NCBI GenBank assembly: GCA_033807775.1
Contig: CM066325.1
Location: forward strand, 22,191,301 to 22,255,300
DNA length: 64,000 bases
Direction: 5' to 3'
From: Saussurea involucrata
Lineage: Eukaryota; Streptophyta; Magnoliopsida; Asterales; Asteraceae
Position numbers and translations under genes: made by a program. A model generated the notes under the pieces. It did not search any database and was not told where the DNA came from. It worked only from the letters and a program-made list of their open reading frames with translations. Numbering within the stretch: the first letter of the stretch is position 1; every line of letters begins with the position of its first letter. Positions 32,471 to 43,785 of this stretch are shown piece after piece.

Positions 32471-33524
32471 AGTATGTGTCTAGGAAGGAGACAAAGCCCA
32501 TAATGATGACAATCTTTGAGGGAGATTTGAGGTTAGGTGAATCAGGCTCAGGATGCTTCTGCCCATCTCTTGCATCTTCTTTGTTTCTCTTGGCATCTTT
32601 AGCTCTTCCCGTTCAGCATCATCATCCTTTGTTTTTGTTTTGCTCCCCCTCAGTTAGATCAGCCGGTCTTTGTGTTTCTCCTCCTCAGTTAGATCCGCCC
32701 GGACTGATGTGATCCCCCTTGACCGGTCCGCCGATTTCATCATTTTTTTGAGTTGGCCGCTGGATATGAGTACTGAGGGTTGATGTTGCTCCCCATCAGA
32801 TTAATTCTCCCCCTCAGCGGCCGACGTAGAAAAACACTAAGAAATGTTGAAAAATCGGCCATAACACAAGACCACATTTTTTGAAAAAGAAAGGTGTGAA
32901 GAAATTTATGGGGAAGAGAGATGGAAGAGAGAGGAAAGGAATTATTCGAAATACAAATGACCTTAAAGAAATGGGAGGGTTGAGTTGGAAATCGGCCGCA
33001 AATCAAAGAAATGGGGTAGGTGTTGATGTCGGCAGCAAGTTCGGTGGGTTGGGGGGTTTGGCAAAAAATGAAAAATGGGGAGGTTGTGTTTCGGCAGGAA
33101 AGTAAGAAAAATGGAGGGGGAAGGAATGTCGGCCGAAAAAAATGTGGGGTAATATTTTCAAAAGAATCGGTTGCAAAAATTAAAAGAAGGGGGTATGCAC
33201 TTTTCGGCATTGGGGAAAAAGAAGATAAGGGTTCCTAAATAAAATTGGCAAAGGAAGAGGGTCGCAGCAAAAAAAAATCGGCAGGGGGGATTCGGCAGCC
33301 TATGAGGAGGCGTTTTGGGGTTGCTTTTCGGCACATACAAAAGAAATTGGGTGGCTAAAGAAGAATTTGGATCGAAGGATGTTGGGAGTGATGTCATCAA
33401 GATGACATCATGATTATGATATCATCAAAATGGTCTTCAAAACTTACTGTCAAAAAGCACTTCAAATTGGGAAAAAAATATGTAGTTTACTATTTTATAT
33501 ATATATATATATATTTAAGAATCC

Positions 33525-34480
33525 ACTGATGGCAAAAAAATGGAATAATAATAATATTTTTTTTTCAAGAGCCCACCGATTGCCATGAAAATATATATAT
33601 ATTAAATTGTTTTTTTTAAATTCCACCACCGATGGTATGTAAATATTTGTATAATATTTTTTTTTGTTTTTTTTAAATTCCACCGATGGCATGTAACTAT
33701 ATATATATATATTAATCTTTTTTTTAACCACGGATGCAAAAAGCCACCGATGTTGACTTTTTTTTTGATCTCAAACCCACCGAAATTTAAGGGTATCCCA
33801 CCGAAATTTGAGAGATTTTCGGTGGAATTTCGGTAGAAACTTCGGTAGGATTTTTTTTATAACATTTCTCATACCCACCAAAAATTTGCAAGAGATGGAC
33901 AAAAATTCGGTGAAATTTCTTGAAGAGGTTGAAGGAAATCTTCTATGACATCTTCAGAAGAATTTGAAGAAAATCTTCTAAGGCATCATGGAGAAAATCT
34001 TCAAAGTGAAGAAAAAATTGGAATTCCAACTTCCAATTTTTGATGACCCAAAAGGATTGAGTTTGAGGATTTGAGATGACATCTGCAGAAGAGTTTGTAG
34101 TATGTGGGTTTTTGTGGAAAGGAGAGTTGGATTGGTGACCAAGGATGACATATGATGGAAGAAGGGATGGGTTGAGAGGGTGACACATAGAAAGTTGGTT
34201 CTGGTGAGAGGGAGATTGGTGAGATGGAGTTTCTCACCGATGCAGGTTTGTTGGAGAAGGATGTAGGTGAGATTTCAGAGAGAGACATCACCGATTGGAA
34301 GAGGGGTGTCGGTGAGGGTGAAGGTTACCGATGTAGACATCGGTGTTGCGTAGAGCCACCGATGGAGGGATTGATTGTCGGTGAGCTTATTTGTGAGGAA
34401 TGTCGGTAGAGAGATGGGAAATATATAACCGAGATCGATGAGGTCTACAACTTTGGTGAGATGAGATCATGGTGATGACA
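33525..34480. repeat. CACCGAT/ATCGGTG motif-rich region in element E
   Basis: Scattered CACCGATG, CACCGAAAT, TTCGGTGG and ATCGGTGAG words in both orientations, interspersed with poly-T and AT runs. It corresponds in position to the array of F at 24000-24470. No ORF is supported. Confidence 0.65.
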
Positions 34481-34737
34481 TCATCAAGATGATGTCATCG
34501 GTGAGAAGGAAGGAAATAAGTCCCATTGAGAGATCGGTGAAGAAAGAGAATTTATCATTACTGAAGGTTGCACATTGAGAGATTAGATGGTAAGATGATA
34601 AAGAAATGAGGTTGGGATAATATATGTGGTGGGATGGATGAGAAGAGGTGGGGTGAGATGTATGGTGGGAAATAGAGTGTAGGTAATGAAGTAGGTGATG
34701 GGAGATATGATGATGTCGGCAGAGAGAATGTAGGCAC

Positions 34738-35092
34738 TTAGTGAGTGTAACAATGGGAAGGATTTTCAATCCAAGAGGAGATCCAAAAGTTCACCATTTG
34801 ACACTTAGTTTTCTTGATGAACTTGATGATTTCTTCAGTTTTGTCACTTTTATACTGGTTCACATAGATCCATTTGTTTAGCTCAAAAACTGCAATCACA
34901 AAGAATTTATTTCCTAGGTACCCATTTGGTGGTGGGTCCTTTTGGGTTAGAAGAAAAAGAATTGGTGTCACTTAGATCAATTCTTTCTTTCTTACAGTCT
35001 TTGGCAAAATGAAAAGTATCACCATAGATATAGCATTTTCTATGAGGAAAGATCATTTTAGAAACTTGACATTTTTCCTTACTTTTGCTCAA
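34738..35092 (-). pseudogene. element E gag C-terminus joined to an integrase fragment
   Basis: The part at 34907-35092 matches the Gag end of F: a knuckle with Tyr in place of the second Cys (CYIYGDTFHFAKDC) and KGPTTKWVPRK. The part at 34738-34971 has YKSDKTEEIIKFIKK, like the integrase core of F. The protease and the N-terminal integrase residues between them are deleted, so E made no pol. Confidence 0.7.
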
Positions 35093-35131
35093 AGATTTTG
35101 ATGAGGTAACAAAGAATTGGGGTGCAGCTAC

Positions 35132-36236
35132 TGTTAGACAACCTAGGGGGGGTAAGGTTGTATTTAAAAACTTTTACTTTCAAAAATTCTTTTTATAAAT
35201 AAATACGGTATAAAAGACAGTACAAATACAACAGAGTATAAAAGAATAAATATACAACAATTATATAAACAGATATAATTAAATGCACAGCGGTAAAAAT
35301 AAAGAGATAAAGGAAAGAGAATACTTGACACCGATATTTTAAAGTGGTTCACCAATCACGTGGTTGGCTAGTCCACCTCGAGAAAACACTTCTTGGAGAT
35401 CCAATAAGAACGTGTTCTTTACGGTAGAACACAAACCTTAATACAAAAAATAATCACGGATATCTCTACTTCAGTTGATGAGATTTCTATGGATCACTCA
35501 CTCTATTCAAACACTTACAAGAGGTGTATAATTTTAATATGATAATCACTCTTGTATAATGTTAATCACTTGGATATTTTTAGATTGATCACTTGAGTTG
35601 TGTTGCTGATTCAACTAATCGAGAGATTTTAATCTGCTATCAACTCAAGATTTCTTGCTCAAAAATATTTTTTATAAATTTAATAAGTGATTTAAATGAG
35701 AAAAGAGGCAGCAGAGTATTGATCAAATGCTGGGATAAATTGGTGAAAATCGTGAGTTTGGAGACGTCCCTGCATGTTTATTTATAGGAGAAGTATGGCT
35801 ATCACTATGGTGAATTTTCAACCAATAGGAAGTCCACAACAACACCTACATCTTCTCATGGTAATGATGAGGCTAAGAGAGATGAGCTGGATGGACTTTG
35901 TCCACAAAACAAACAAAAAAAGATATAACAATATTTTAATAAAACTTTAATAGTTTTAATTAAAATCAGTATTGGGTTTTAGAAATATCCAAGTGGTATA
36001 TTATTTTAGGGTGTTTATCATTATTAAATATATATAATAATGACGACGTAAAAACTTCCGTCTTGAACCCTTCAGATAAAATCTTTGTGTTCTTCAAGAA
36101 CTGTACACTTGGATAAAACGTTAGATAACAAAGAATGCGGTGTGTTTTGTAATCATCAAAATAAATATGGAGATGTGATTTTATGTGTACCAAAAATATA
36201 TCACAATATTAAAAGCTGGGTACACTTGCACCAACA
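35132..36236 (-). repeat. element A 3' LTR
   Basis: 1,105 bp, close to the copy at 61928-63037 with about six substitutions by eye and a shorter G run near the outer end. The outer end 'ggttgtctaaca' (minus strand) and the inner start 'tgttggtgcaagtgtacc' match element C, so A and C belong to one family. Confidence 0.92.
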
Positions 36237-36370
36237 ATCTCCCCCTTTTTTATGATGACAAACACAACGCTAAACAGGAGAGCATACTCGGTTTCTCTCC
36301 CCCTTTTGTCAAAGCAAAAAGGGTTAGGAAAGACGCTATGCTCCCCCTTGAAAGATGCTCCCCCTCAAAA
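36237..36370 (-). promoter_or_regulatory. cluster of polypurine tracts, element A
   Basis: Minus-strand AAAAAAGGGGGAGAT abuts the LTR, and three or more further runs (aaaagggggaga, aagggggagc, gagggggagc) follow within 130 bp. Repeated polypurine tracts upstream of the 3' LTR are a known Sirevirus hallmark. Confidence 0.85.
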
Positions 36371-36398
36371 TATGAAACATTTGAGAGTTAGCATTTTC

Positions 36399-37611
36399 TC
36401 AAGGGTTATACGCAAGCATGCCTAAACCTAGCCTTAATTTAAAGAACACAGTTTTGTTTAGGGCTTTAGTGAAAATATCGGCCAAATTATCTTCCGAATC
36501 AACCTTTTCAAGCACGATTTGGCCTTTTTGAACATTATCTCGTAAAAAGTGATGTCTCAATTCAATATGTTTGGTACGAGAATGTAGCACGGGATTTTTG
36601 CTTAAGTTTATGGCACTTGAGTTATCACACATAATTGGAATTTTGGTTAGGTGTACCTCAAAATCGGTAAGTGTGTGTTTCATCCAAAGGACTTGAGCAC
36701 ATTCTCTTGCGGCGGCTACATATTCCGCTTCGGTGGTAGACAAAGCTACAGATTGTTGTTTCTTAGAGAACCAAGATACAAGTGAGAGACCTATAAAGGC
36801 ACATACCCCACTAGTACTTTTTCGGTCAACAATAGATCCACCAAGATCGGAATCGGTGAAACACGTTACTTCTAACTCGGGTTTCTTTGCATACCATAAG
36901 CCAAGATTAGTAGTACCTCGTAAATATCGAAAAATACGCTTGACAGCTTCATAGTGAGTTTGTTTAGGTGAAGATTGAAAACGAGCACATAAACATACAC
37001 TAAACATAATATCAGGTCTACTAGCAGTTAAATATAATAAACTACCAATCATACCACGATAAATCTTTTCATTAAAATCGTTTCCCTCCTCGTCACGAGA
37101 TAATTGTAAGTTTGTGGTCATTGGAGTTTCAACGGGTTTGATATTTTCAAAGTTAAACTTTTTCAACATATCTTTACAATATTTAGATTGACTAATAAAA
37201 ATATCAGTTTCACATTGTTTGATTTGCAATCCTAAGAAGTATTTTAACTCTCCCATCATGCTCATTTCAAACTCGCTTGTCATTTTCGCAGAAAATTCAT
37301 TACACAGTTTTTCATTAGTGGAACCAAAAATAATATCATCAACATATACTTGCACAACTACAATATCATTTTGATCATATTTCACAAATAAAGTATTATC
37401 TATTTTACCCATAATATAACCACTTACAATTAAAAAGGTTTTTAATCTATCATACCACGCACGCGGAGCTTGCTTTAAACCATAAAGCGCCTTTTTCAAT
37501 TTATAAACATGTGTCGGATTTTCAAAATTTTCAAAACCGGGAGGTTGAGAAACGTATACCTCCTCATTTATAATACCATTTAAGAAAGCACTTTTAACAT
37601 CCATTTGAAAT
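36399..37611 (-). pseudogene. element A RT (C-terminal part) and RNase H
   Basis: Continues the pol frame that is cut at 57735. Begins with QMDVKSAFLNG, then ALYGLKQAPRAWY, the catalytic YVDD (VQVYVDDIIFG), and RNase H motifs FTDSDLGG, TEAEYVAAA, MCDNSSAIN and RTKHIELRHHF, ending at the proper C-terminus near the polypurine tracts. The reading frame is open throughout. It is inactive only because the nested insertion removes it from the start of pol. Confidence 0.9.
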
Positions 37612-37980
37612 TGTAACGTCCCGAAAATTACAAGCAAATTTAAAATTTTAAATTAACAATTCATTGATAACAACTCATTAAATGATCCCAACGTTTCGTT
37701 TGCAAACACATAATTAATATCTTTATAAAATAAAACCAGCGGAATAAACGTTTAATTATCAAAATCATAAAGCGACCAGCTCTCCCCGCGCGCCAGTGTG
37801 TACTCGTCACGCCTTGAAGCCGCTCGGACCTGAAACCACAGTTTATTGGGAAAGGGTAAGCACGAAGCTTAGTGAATTCCAACACATGCGCAGATAGGAA
37901 TTATATACACATCACCCCTATCCGCACATAAGCAACAACATCACAGTTACATAAAACGAGTAAACGCCTACAAGTAATTA

Positions 37981-38380
37981 TGTATCCAACACCTCAGTAC
38001 CATCGAGGCCTCGGTCCCACCGAATTGTAATGTATCCAACACCTCAGTACCATCGAGGCCTCGGTCCCACCGAATTGTAATGTATCCAACACCTCAGTAC
38101 CATCGAGGCCTCGGTCCCACCGAATTGTAATGTAACCAACACCTCAGTACCATCGAGGCCTCGGTCCCACCGAATTGTAATGTATCCAACACCTCAGTAC
38201 CATCGAGGCCTCGGTCCCACCGAATTGTAATGTAACCAACACCTCAGTACCCTCGAGGCCTCGGTCCCACCGAATTATAATGTAACCAACACCTCAGTAC
38301 CATCGAGGCCTCGGTCCCACCGAATTATAATGTAACCAACACCTCAGTACCATCGAGGCCTCGGTCCCACCGAATTATAA
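37981..38380. repeat. 50 bp tandem array in LARD left LTR, eight copies
   Basis: Eight head-to-tail copies starting tgtatccaac or tgtaaccaac, each with the 10 bp palindrome CGAGGCCTCG. The right LTR has twelve copies (55240-55839), so the number changed after insertion or by unequal exchange. Confidence 0.95.
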
Positions 38381-38442
38381 TGTAACACATTTAAACCAAG
38401 CATTCAAACCAATCAAATATTATACACCACAACAACTAGTTC

Positions 38443-39156
38443 TGTTGGGAACTGAAGATATGCCAAGTATGGTTAGTACTGCTAAGTCTACATTACTACT
38501 GCCAGTTCTTCATTACTACTGCTGGGCAAGATTACTACTGCTAGACGAAGTTAGTGCTGCTAGACCAAATTACTACTGCTAGACATGGTTAGTACTGCTG
38601 AGCTGAGTTACTACTGCTTGAAGACTGTGAAGGTTAATACTGCTGAAGGTCGTTAATGCTGCTGAGCCAAATCATCATTAATGCTGCTGAGCCAAATCAT
38701 TGTTAATACTGCTGACTTGATAAGTTTGGTATGCGATACTTCTGGAGACAATGAAGGAATTGATCAAGATATGTTTAACGAAGATTCAGAAGATCAATTC
38801 ACTTTTGATAGTTATCTTGTAATTACTTTTGTATAAATAGTATTGATAGATAGCTATTAGAATATACGAAAATATACGATAGAAGATAGATAGTATACAG
38901 AATTCTATATTGATTCAAGAGTGAATTAACCTCAAGGTGTAAGAACCCTATTTCTAGAGAAGTAGAAATCGTCTTGTTGAGCCTGTTCAACAAGATTGAG
39001 GTTTGGTGTAAAGCTTGTGAGTAATACTGTTTGATATATATACAGTGTATTGAATTTCTATTGATTGTTCTTTAATTGATTTAGAGTTCTATTCCGCAAG
39101 ATTCTCTAAATTCTGTTTCTAAGAAGTTTAATTCTTGTTAAGAATCGATCCTGACA
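38443..39156 (+). repeat. element B 5' LTR with GTTAGTACTGCT motifs
   Basis: 714 bp, starts TGTTGGGAAC and ends GATCCTGACA. The first 270 bp carry about a dozen variants of attactactgct, gttagtactgct and gttaatgctgct. A TATA-like stretch (gtataaatag) is at about 38832, a plausible core promoter. Confidence 0.92.
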
Positions 39157-39158
39157 AG

Positions 39159-39170
39159 TGGTATCAGAGC
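39159..39170 (+). promoter_or_regulatory. primer-binding site of element B
   Basis: TGGTATCAGAGC, two bases after the 5' LTR, complementary to initiator tRNA-Met. Confidence 0.9.
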
Positions 39171-39188
39171 ATTGGTATCTTAGAAGCT

Positions 39189-41765
39189 ATGGACAATTCA
39201 ATGGATACTCACAGTACTCTTGTTTCAAAGGTTCCCATGCTCAAACCCAATAAATTTGACATGTGGAAACTGAGAATCAAGCAGTACATTCTTCTTACTA
39301 ATTATGCAATATGGGACATCATAGAAAATGGCCCATGTAATGAAGGAAATATTGGAGCAGATGGAAAGAGACCTCCTCCCAAGACAGATGCTGAAAAGAA
39401 AGTCAGACAAACAGAGATGAAGGCATTAAGCACTCTGCTTTTGGCTATTCCTAATGAGTACCAACATCAATTCCAACACTGCACAGATGCACAGATGTTG
39501 TGGAATGCTCTGGAGAAAAGATTTACTGGCACAAAGAGCACAAAGAGAAATCAAAAGGCTATTCTCAGGCAACAATATGAAAACTTTATGTCTGCAAAGA
39601 ATGAGTCTATGACTCAAACTTTTGACAGATTTAACAAGTTAATTGGAGAATTAGCAACTGTGGGTGTACACATGGATGCTGATGATGTCAATAGAAAGTT
39701 CCTTAGATCATTGGGAGAAGAATGGACCATGTACACAGTCTCATTCAGACAGAATGACCAATTGGAGGACAAAGAGCTAGATGACCTCTACAATGATCTG
39801 AGAGTATTTGAGGCTGAAGTTGAAGCCAAGAAAAGGCCATCTGGATTTGTTTATAATGCTGCTTTATTATCTTCATCCTCTGATAATGCTGCTAATCCTG
39901 ATTCTGTTAATACTGCAGGTTCTGTTAATGCTGCTGGTGGAACCAATCAAGAGAAGACTACAGACTCTGTACTAGAAGCATTCTTCTCTAGTCATGTTCA
40001 CTCTTCTCTAATCAATGATGATTTAGAGCAGATTAATGCTGATGATCTGGAAGAGATGGACATCAAATGGCAGATGGCTATGCTATCAATGAGGGTGAAG
40101 AAATTCATCAAAAGGACTGGGAGAAACAACTTTTCCCAAAGAAGAGAAGATGGTGCAGGCTTTGACAAGTCCAAGGTTGAGTGTTATAAGTGTCACAAGA
40201 TGGGACACTTTGCCAGAGAATGCAGAAGTGGAGGATCACATCAACAGACTCCAAATGGAAACCAAAACAGAAGCTCCTCTCAAGCCCTTGTTTCTCAACA
40301 AGGAATGGGATTTGATTGGAGTGATCAAGCTGAGGAAGCCTGTCAGAATCAAGCTCTTATGGCAGAAGTATCAGATATTCCCACTGAGGTACAATCTAAA
40401 CTCTGTTCTCAAGCTTGCATTGATGCTGTTAAAAGATATAGGGATCACAATCAGGGTATGTGTGATGACCTTAAGAGGCTAGAGAAAGATGTGAAAGATT
40501 ATGTTAGGATTGTAGAAAGGTTTGAGGAACAGATTAGAGATTTTCAAGCTAATGAACTTCAACACCACTATGATACTAACTATTGGAAGTGGGAGAAGAA
40601 TGAGTATGAGATTAAGCTGAAAGTGTCTGGGGAGGAGAATGAGAAGTTAAAAGAAGAGCTTAAAAAGGTTAAACTTGATGTTGAAAAGTTTACCTGTGCT
40701 TCTAAAACCATGGACACCATCATTAAAGCACAAATCCATGACAAGATGAAAGTAGGGATAGGGTACAATACCACACCTCCACCCTACAATAACAACTACA
40801 TACCTCCTAAGTCTGATTTGTTAGAGACCAAGGATAGAAAGGAACCTGAATTAAAGATTAATATAGATCCTTGTGAAAAAGAAATAGTTGTTGAGGATGA
40901 GACTGACAAAGTAGACTCTGATGAGGAACGTGAGAGTCCATGTGTCAAGAACACTGAGATCAAAAGGACTGAAGAGAAAAAGGGAGTTCATTACACACAG
41001 CCCAAAGTTGTGAACTCCAATATCTGCAAACAGTGTTCTTGCAGGAAATCTAAAGAGAACAAGCCTCAAAAACATGATAATCAGAGGGGAAATCAAAGGA
41101 ACTGGAATAACCAGTGGGCTATGAGACAAGGAGTTGATCTGAACAGAATTAACAGGCCAAAACCTTGTTTCATCTGTGGTAAGCTAAATCATTTAGCCAA
41201 ACACTGTTATTTCAATCCTGTCAACCAAAGGTTTAATGCTCAAAGATCTTTTCAAAAACCTGGTGGTTACAGAAAGAATGGTGGCTATAAAAAGCCTGTG
41301 AGGAAACTTGTGGCTAAGAAACAAGTTAAAACCAAAAGTCACATGAAAAAGGCAGAAACAGAAAGTGTTAGAGTATGGATGCCTAAAGGTACTAATGATA
41401 ATACTGCCAACTCAGTTAGTACTGCTAACAATGTTAGTACTACAGGAAGCAATAATGTTGCTAGCAGTGTTAGTACTGCTAACACAGTTAATACCTCTTC
41501 AACAATTAATACTGCTTCTAGTGTTAGTACTGCTAGGTTAGTTAATACTGCTGAGAAGGCTAGTACTTCTGGAAGCAGTGTTAGGGCTGCTAACAAAGTT
41601 AGTACTTCTGCATCAGTTAGTACTGCTTCTAGACCTATCATCAAAACAAAGTACTCAAGCACTGATGTTCCTCACTTTGACAAGCTCATCAAAACAGAAT
41701 GTAAGTATTTTGATGATCAAGGGAGACCCAAGACCACTATGGCTTGGGTCCCTAACAAAAACTAA
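39189..41765 (+). CDS. element B Gag, about 858 aa
   Basis: Structural Gag of the element; forms particles around its RNA. I prefer the ATG at 39189 just after the PBS over the upstream one at 39135, which lies in the LTR. N-terminal gag domain (residues about 15-230, with FDMWKLRIKQYI and ALEKRFTGT), CCHC knuckle near 331 (CYKCHKMGHFAREC), coiled coil about 420-520, second full knuckle near 659 (CFICGKLNHLAKHC). Residues about 735-820 repeat VSTA and VNTA units encoded by the GTTAGTACTGCT motif that also fills the LTR. The frame is open and looks functional. Confidence 0.88.
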   Translation: MDNSMDTHSTLVSKVPMLKPNKFDMWKLRIKQYILLTNYAIWDIIENGPCNEGNIGADGKRPPPKTDAEKKVRQTEMKALSTLLLAIPNEYQHQFQHCTDAQMLWNALEKRFTGTKSTKRNQKAILRQQYENFMSAKNESMTQTFDRFNKLIGELATVGVHMDADDVNRKFLRSLGEEWTMYTVSFRQNDQLEDKELDDLYNDLRVFEAEVEAKKRPSGFVYNAALLSSSSDNAANPDSVNTAGSVNAAGGTNQEKTTDSVLEAFFSSHVHSSLINDDLEQINADDLEEMDIKWQMAMLSMRVKKFIKRTGRNNFSQRREDGAGFDKSKVECYKCHKMGHFARECRSGGSHQQTPNGNQNRSSSQALVSQQGMGFDWSDQAEEACQNQALMAEVSDIPTEVQSKLCSQACIDAVKRYRDHNQGMCDDLKRLEKDVKDYVRIVERFEEQIRDFQANELQHHYDTNYWKWEKNEYEIKLKVSGEENEKLKEELKKVKLDVEKFTCASKTMDTIIKAQIHDKMKVGIGYNTTPPPYNNNYIPPKSDLLETKDRKEPELKINIDPCEKEIVVEDETDKVDSDEERESPCVKNTEIKRTEEKKGVHYTQPKVVNSNICKQCSCRKSKENKPQKHDNQRGNQRNWNNQWAMRQGVDLNRINRPKPCFICGKLNHLAKHCYFNPVNQRFNAQRSFQKPGGYRKNGGYKKPVRKLVAKKQVKTKSHMKKAETESVRVWMPKGTNDNTANSVSTANNVSTTGSNNVASSVSTANTVNTSSTINTASSVSTARLVNTAEKASTSGSSVRAANKVSTSASVSTASRPIIKTKYSSTDVPHFDKLIKTECKYFDDQGRPKTTMAWVPNKN

Positions 41766-41960
41766 TTGATTTATCAGATGTGCAGGGCAACCAACAGCTC
41801 AAGGGGAAGAGCATTTAGCATGTTGATAGTGGTTGCTCCAGGCACATGACATGTAACATGGCCTGCCTCAAGAATTTCAAATGAATTGATGGAGGACATG
41901 TTACTTTTGAAAATAATCCTGCAGAAGGTAAGAGAAGTGGTAAAAGTGATGTGTAAGATG
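41766..41960 (+). pseudogene. element B protease remnant
   Basis: After the gag stop a short stretch encodes the protease active-site region (HVDSGCSRHMT near 41818), then, after an in-frame stop, GGHVTFENN, which matches the glycine-rich turn following the active site in copia proteases. Everything downstream (rest of protease, integrase, RT) is gone and is replaced by the motif array. Confidence 0.75.
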
Positions 41961-41989
41961 ACATTTGAGGATTTGACAAGTGATGCACA

Positions 41990-42475
41990 GTGCAGAGTTA
42001 CTACTGCCTGTGTTCTAGTAGTTAATACTGCTTGTGCAGTTAATACTGCTAGTACAGTTAATACTGCTCAGTAGTTAATACTGCTCAGTAGTTAATACTG
42101 CTTGTGTAGTTAATACTGCTTTGCAGTTAATACTGCTCAGTAGTTAATACTGCTAGTGCTCAGTTAATACTGCTTGTACAGTTAATACTGCTCAGTAGTT
42201 AATACTGCTCAGTAGTTAATACTGCTTGTGTAGTTAATACTGCTTTGCAGTTAATACTGCTCAGTAGTTAATACTGCTAGTGCTCAGTTAATACTGCTAG
42301 TGCAGTTAATACTGCTCAGTAGTTAATACTGCTAGTGCTCAGTTAATACTACTCAGTAGTTAATACTGCTAGTGCAGTTAATACTGCTAGGTAGTTAATA
42401 CTGCTTGGTAGTTAATACTGCTTGGTAGTTAATACTGCTCGGTAGTTAATACTGCTAGGTAGTTAATACTGCTTT
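41990..42475 (+). repeat. GTTAATACTGCT array in place of pol, element B
   Basis: More than 25 units of AGTTAATACTGCT separated by short variable linkers (cagt, tgtgc, ttgc, aggt). It fills the space where integrase and RT would lie and continues to about 110 bp before the extra ORF. The motif is the one found in the LTR and in both coding regions. Confidence 0.95.
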
Positions 42476-42612
42476 TGATAATCTAGGGCATATAAATACC
42501 CCTGTGTGCCCGCCAATGTTCATAACGACTCTTCGCATTTACTTCTTCTCTCGCGTTCTAACCTAGTCTCCCCAGAATCTTTGTGTTTTTCTTTCAAGAA
42601 TCCTCAGGAATC

Positions 42613-43785
42613 ATGGAGTTTGTGGATGAGCACAATGAAATAGCCATGCTTCAGAAGCCGAAACAAGCAGCGGGATTCCACGATATAGTCGATTTTCTCA
42701 AATCCTCGCACATCTCCTATGCCCTAACGGTGAGCCCAACCATCTATATCGAACATCAGACACAATTTTGGGAGAATGCCACTGTTAGTTTCGAAGAAGG
42801 GCAGAAAACCATTCGAACAAGGGTTTGTGATAAACCCTTGAAAGTCACAGAAGAGGTTATTCGCATCTCTCTTCAGTTGAATGATGCTTCAGGTATATCT
42901 TCTATTCCTAATGAAGAACTCTTTTCTACTTTACAAAGAATGGGGTATGAGGGTCCCATTGGTGTTTTTAAATTCTACAAGTCAAAAAATTTCAACCAAT
43001 GGAGATTTCTTGTTCATACCCTGATGCACTGTATTTCCAAGAAAACTACTGGATGGAGTGAGTTCAGCAGTCCCATTGCATATGCCTTGGTCTGCTTATC
43101 CACTGCCAGAAAGTACAATTTCTCAGCAATGATCTTTAATGATCTTGTATCAAACTTGGAATCCAAAAAGAGCTTTTACATGTATCCAAGGTTTGTGCAA
43201 GAAGTTATTACCAAGGAATTGATGGACTTACCTCAGTTTACTGAGGTATATGTACCCAAATCCCCTAAAGGGAAGGTTTTTTCAAATATGAAAAGACTTC
43301 CTAGGGACTCGGAAGGAGTTGACACACCATTGTTCTCTACAATGATGGTTGTGTCCCACCCCTCTGAAGGTATGGCATCAGGATCAAGGCCCTCATTAGA
43401 TCAACCCACTGATGACCAATCCCAACCTTCCATCTCAAAAGACATCCCTCAGTCCATTCTTGAACAACCCACTCCCACAATCACCAAAAGGTTTCAAAGA
43501 AGAAAGGTGCACAAGGTTCCTTCCCTTGATGTACCTACTCAGAGCCCTAAGCCTTTAAGCCCTCAGTTGGAGCATTCTCCAATTGAGAATATCAACAGGG
43601 AAACCACAGGGGTGTCTCCCAACCCCAAGAAGGTGGTCTCTAAGGAGAAGGATGACCATATGGGTGCTAAGGCTGCCACTACTTCTGCTAGCACAGAGAA
43701 GGACAGTGGTAACATAAATAAGACCTTCCCCATGGCAACTCTAAATAGGAGGACCCAGGTGCCAAGAAACCAAGGGGGCAGTTAG
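42613..43785 (+). CDS. element B extra ORF, N-terminal part
   Basis: 390 codons from the ATG at 42613. Residues 15-215 form the same domain as the start of the F extra ORF: YALTVSPTIYI, QFW, HTLMHCISKKTTG and MYPRF. The rest is Ser/Pro-rich. The frame ends in a stop at 43783-43785, right after a GGGGG run. The continuing protein is in another frame from about 43770 on, so a single-base frameshift splits the gene. Relatives are widespread in daisy-family genomes, often under misleading names (recollection, not checked). Function unknown. Confidence 0.8.
   Translation: MEFVDEHNEIAMLQKPKQAAGFHDIVDFLKSSHISYALTVSPTIYIEHQTQFWENATVSFEEGQKTIRTRVCDKPLKVTEEVIRISLQLNDASGISSIPNEELFSTLQRMGYEGPIGVFKFYKSKNFNQWRFLVHTLMHCISKKTTGWSEFSSPIAYALVCLSTARKYNFSAMIFNDLVSNLESKKSFYMYPRFVQEVITKELMDLPQFTEVYVPKSPKGKVFSNMKRLPRDSEGVDTPLFSTMMVVSHPSEGMASGSRPSLDQPTDDQSQPSISKDIPQSILEQPTPTITKRFQRRKVHKVPSLDVPTQSPKPLSPQLEHSPIENINRETTGVSPNPKKVVSKEKDDHMGAKAATTSASTEKDSGNINKTFPMATLNRRTQVPRNQGGS

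Larger units (their letters stand above)
32060..35131 (-). mobile_element. element E: decayed interior, left part
   Basis: Non-autonomous remains between the E polypurine tract and the insertion of element A. Recognisable pieces: the C-terminus of the extra ORF (about 32290-32470), a CACCGAT-rich array (33525-34480), and a gag-integrase junction (34738-35092). RT is missing. AT microsatellites lie at 33490-33720. Two further purine blocks of the type agggggagca or gagggggaga occur at about 32642 and 32806. Confidence 0.7.

Noticed and set aside
34467..34769. His/Ser-rich minus-strand ORF in element E
   Set aside because: Derived from 'gatgagatg' type low-complexity sequence in the decayed array; no relative in F or B.
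37981..38380. Regular 50 bp repeats resembling a CRISPR array
   Set aside because: The units are directly contiguous with no unique spacers, the DNA is from a plant nuclear genome, and the same array sits in both LTRs of an LTR element.
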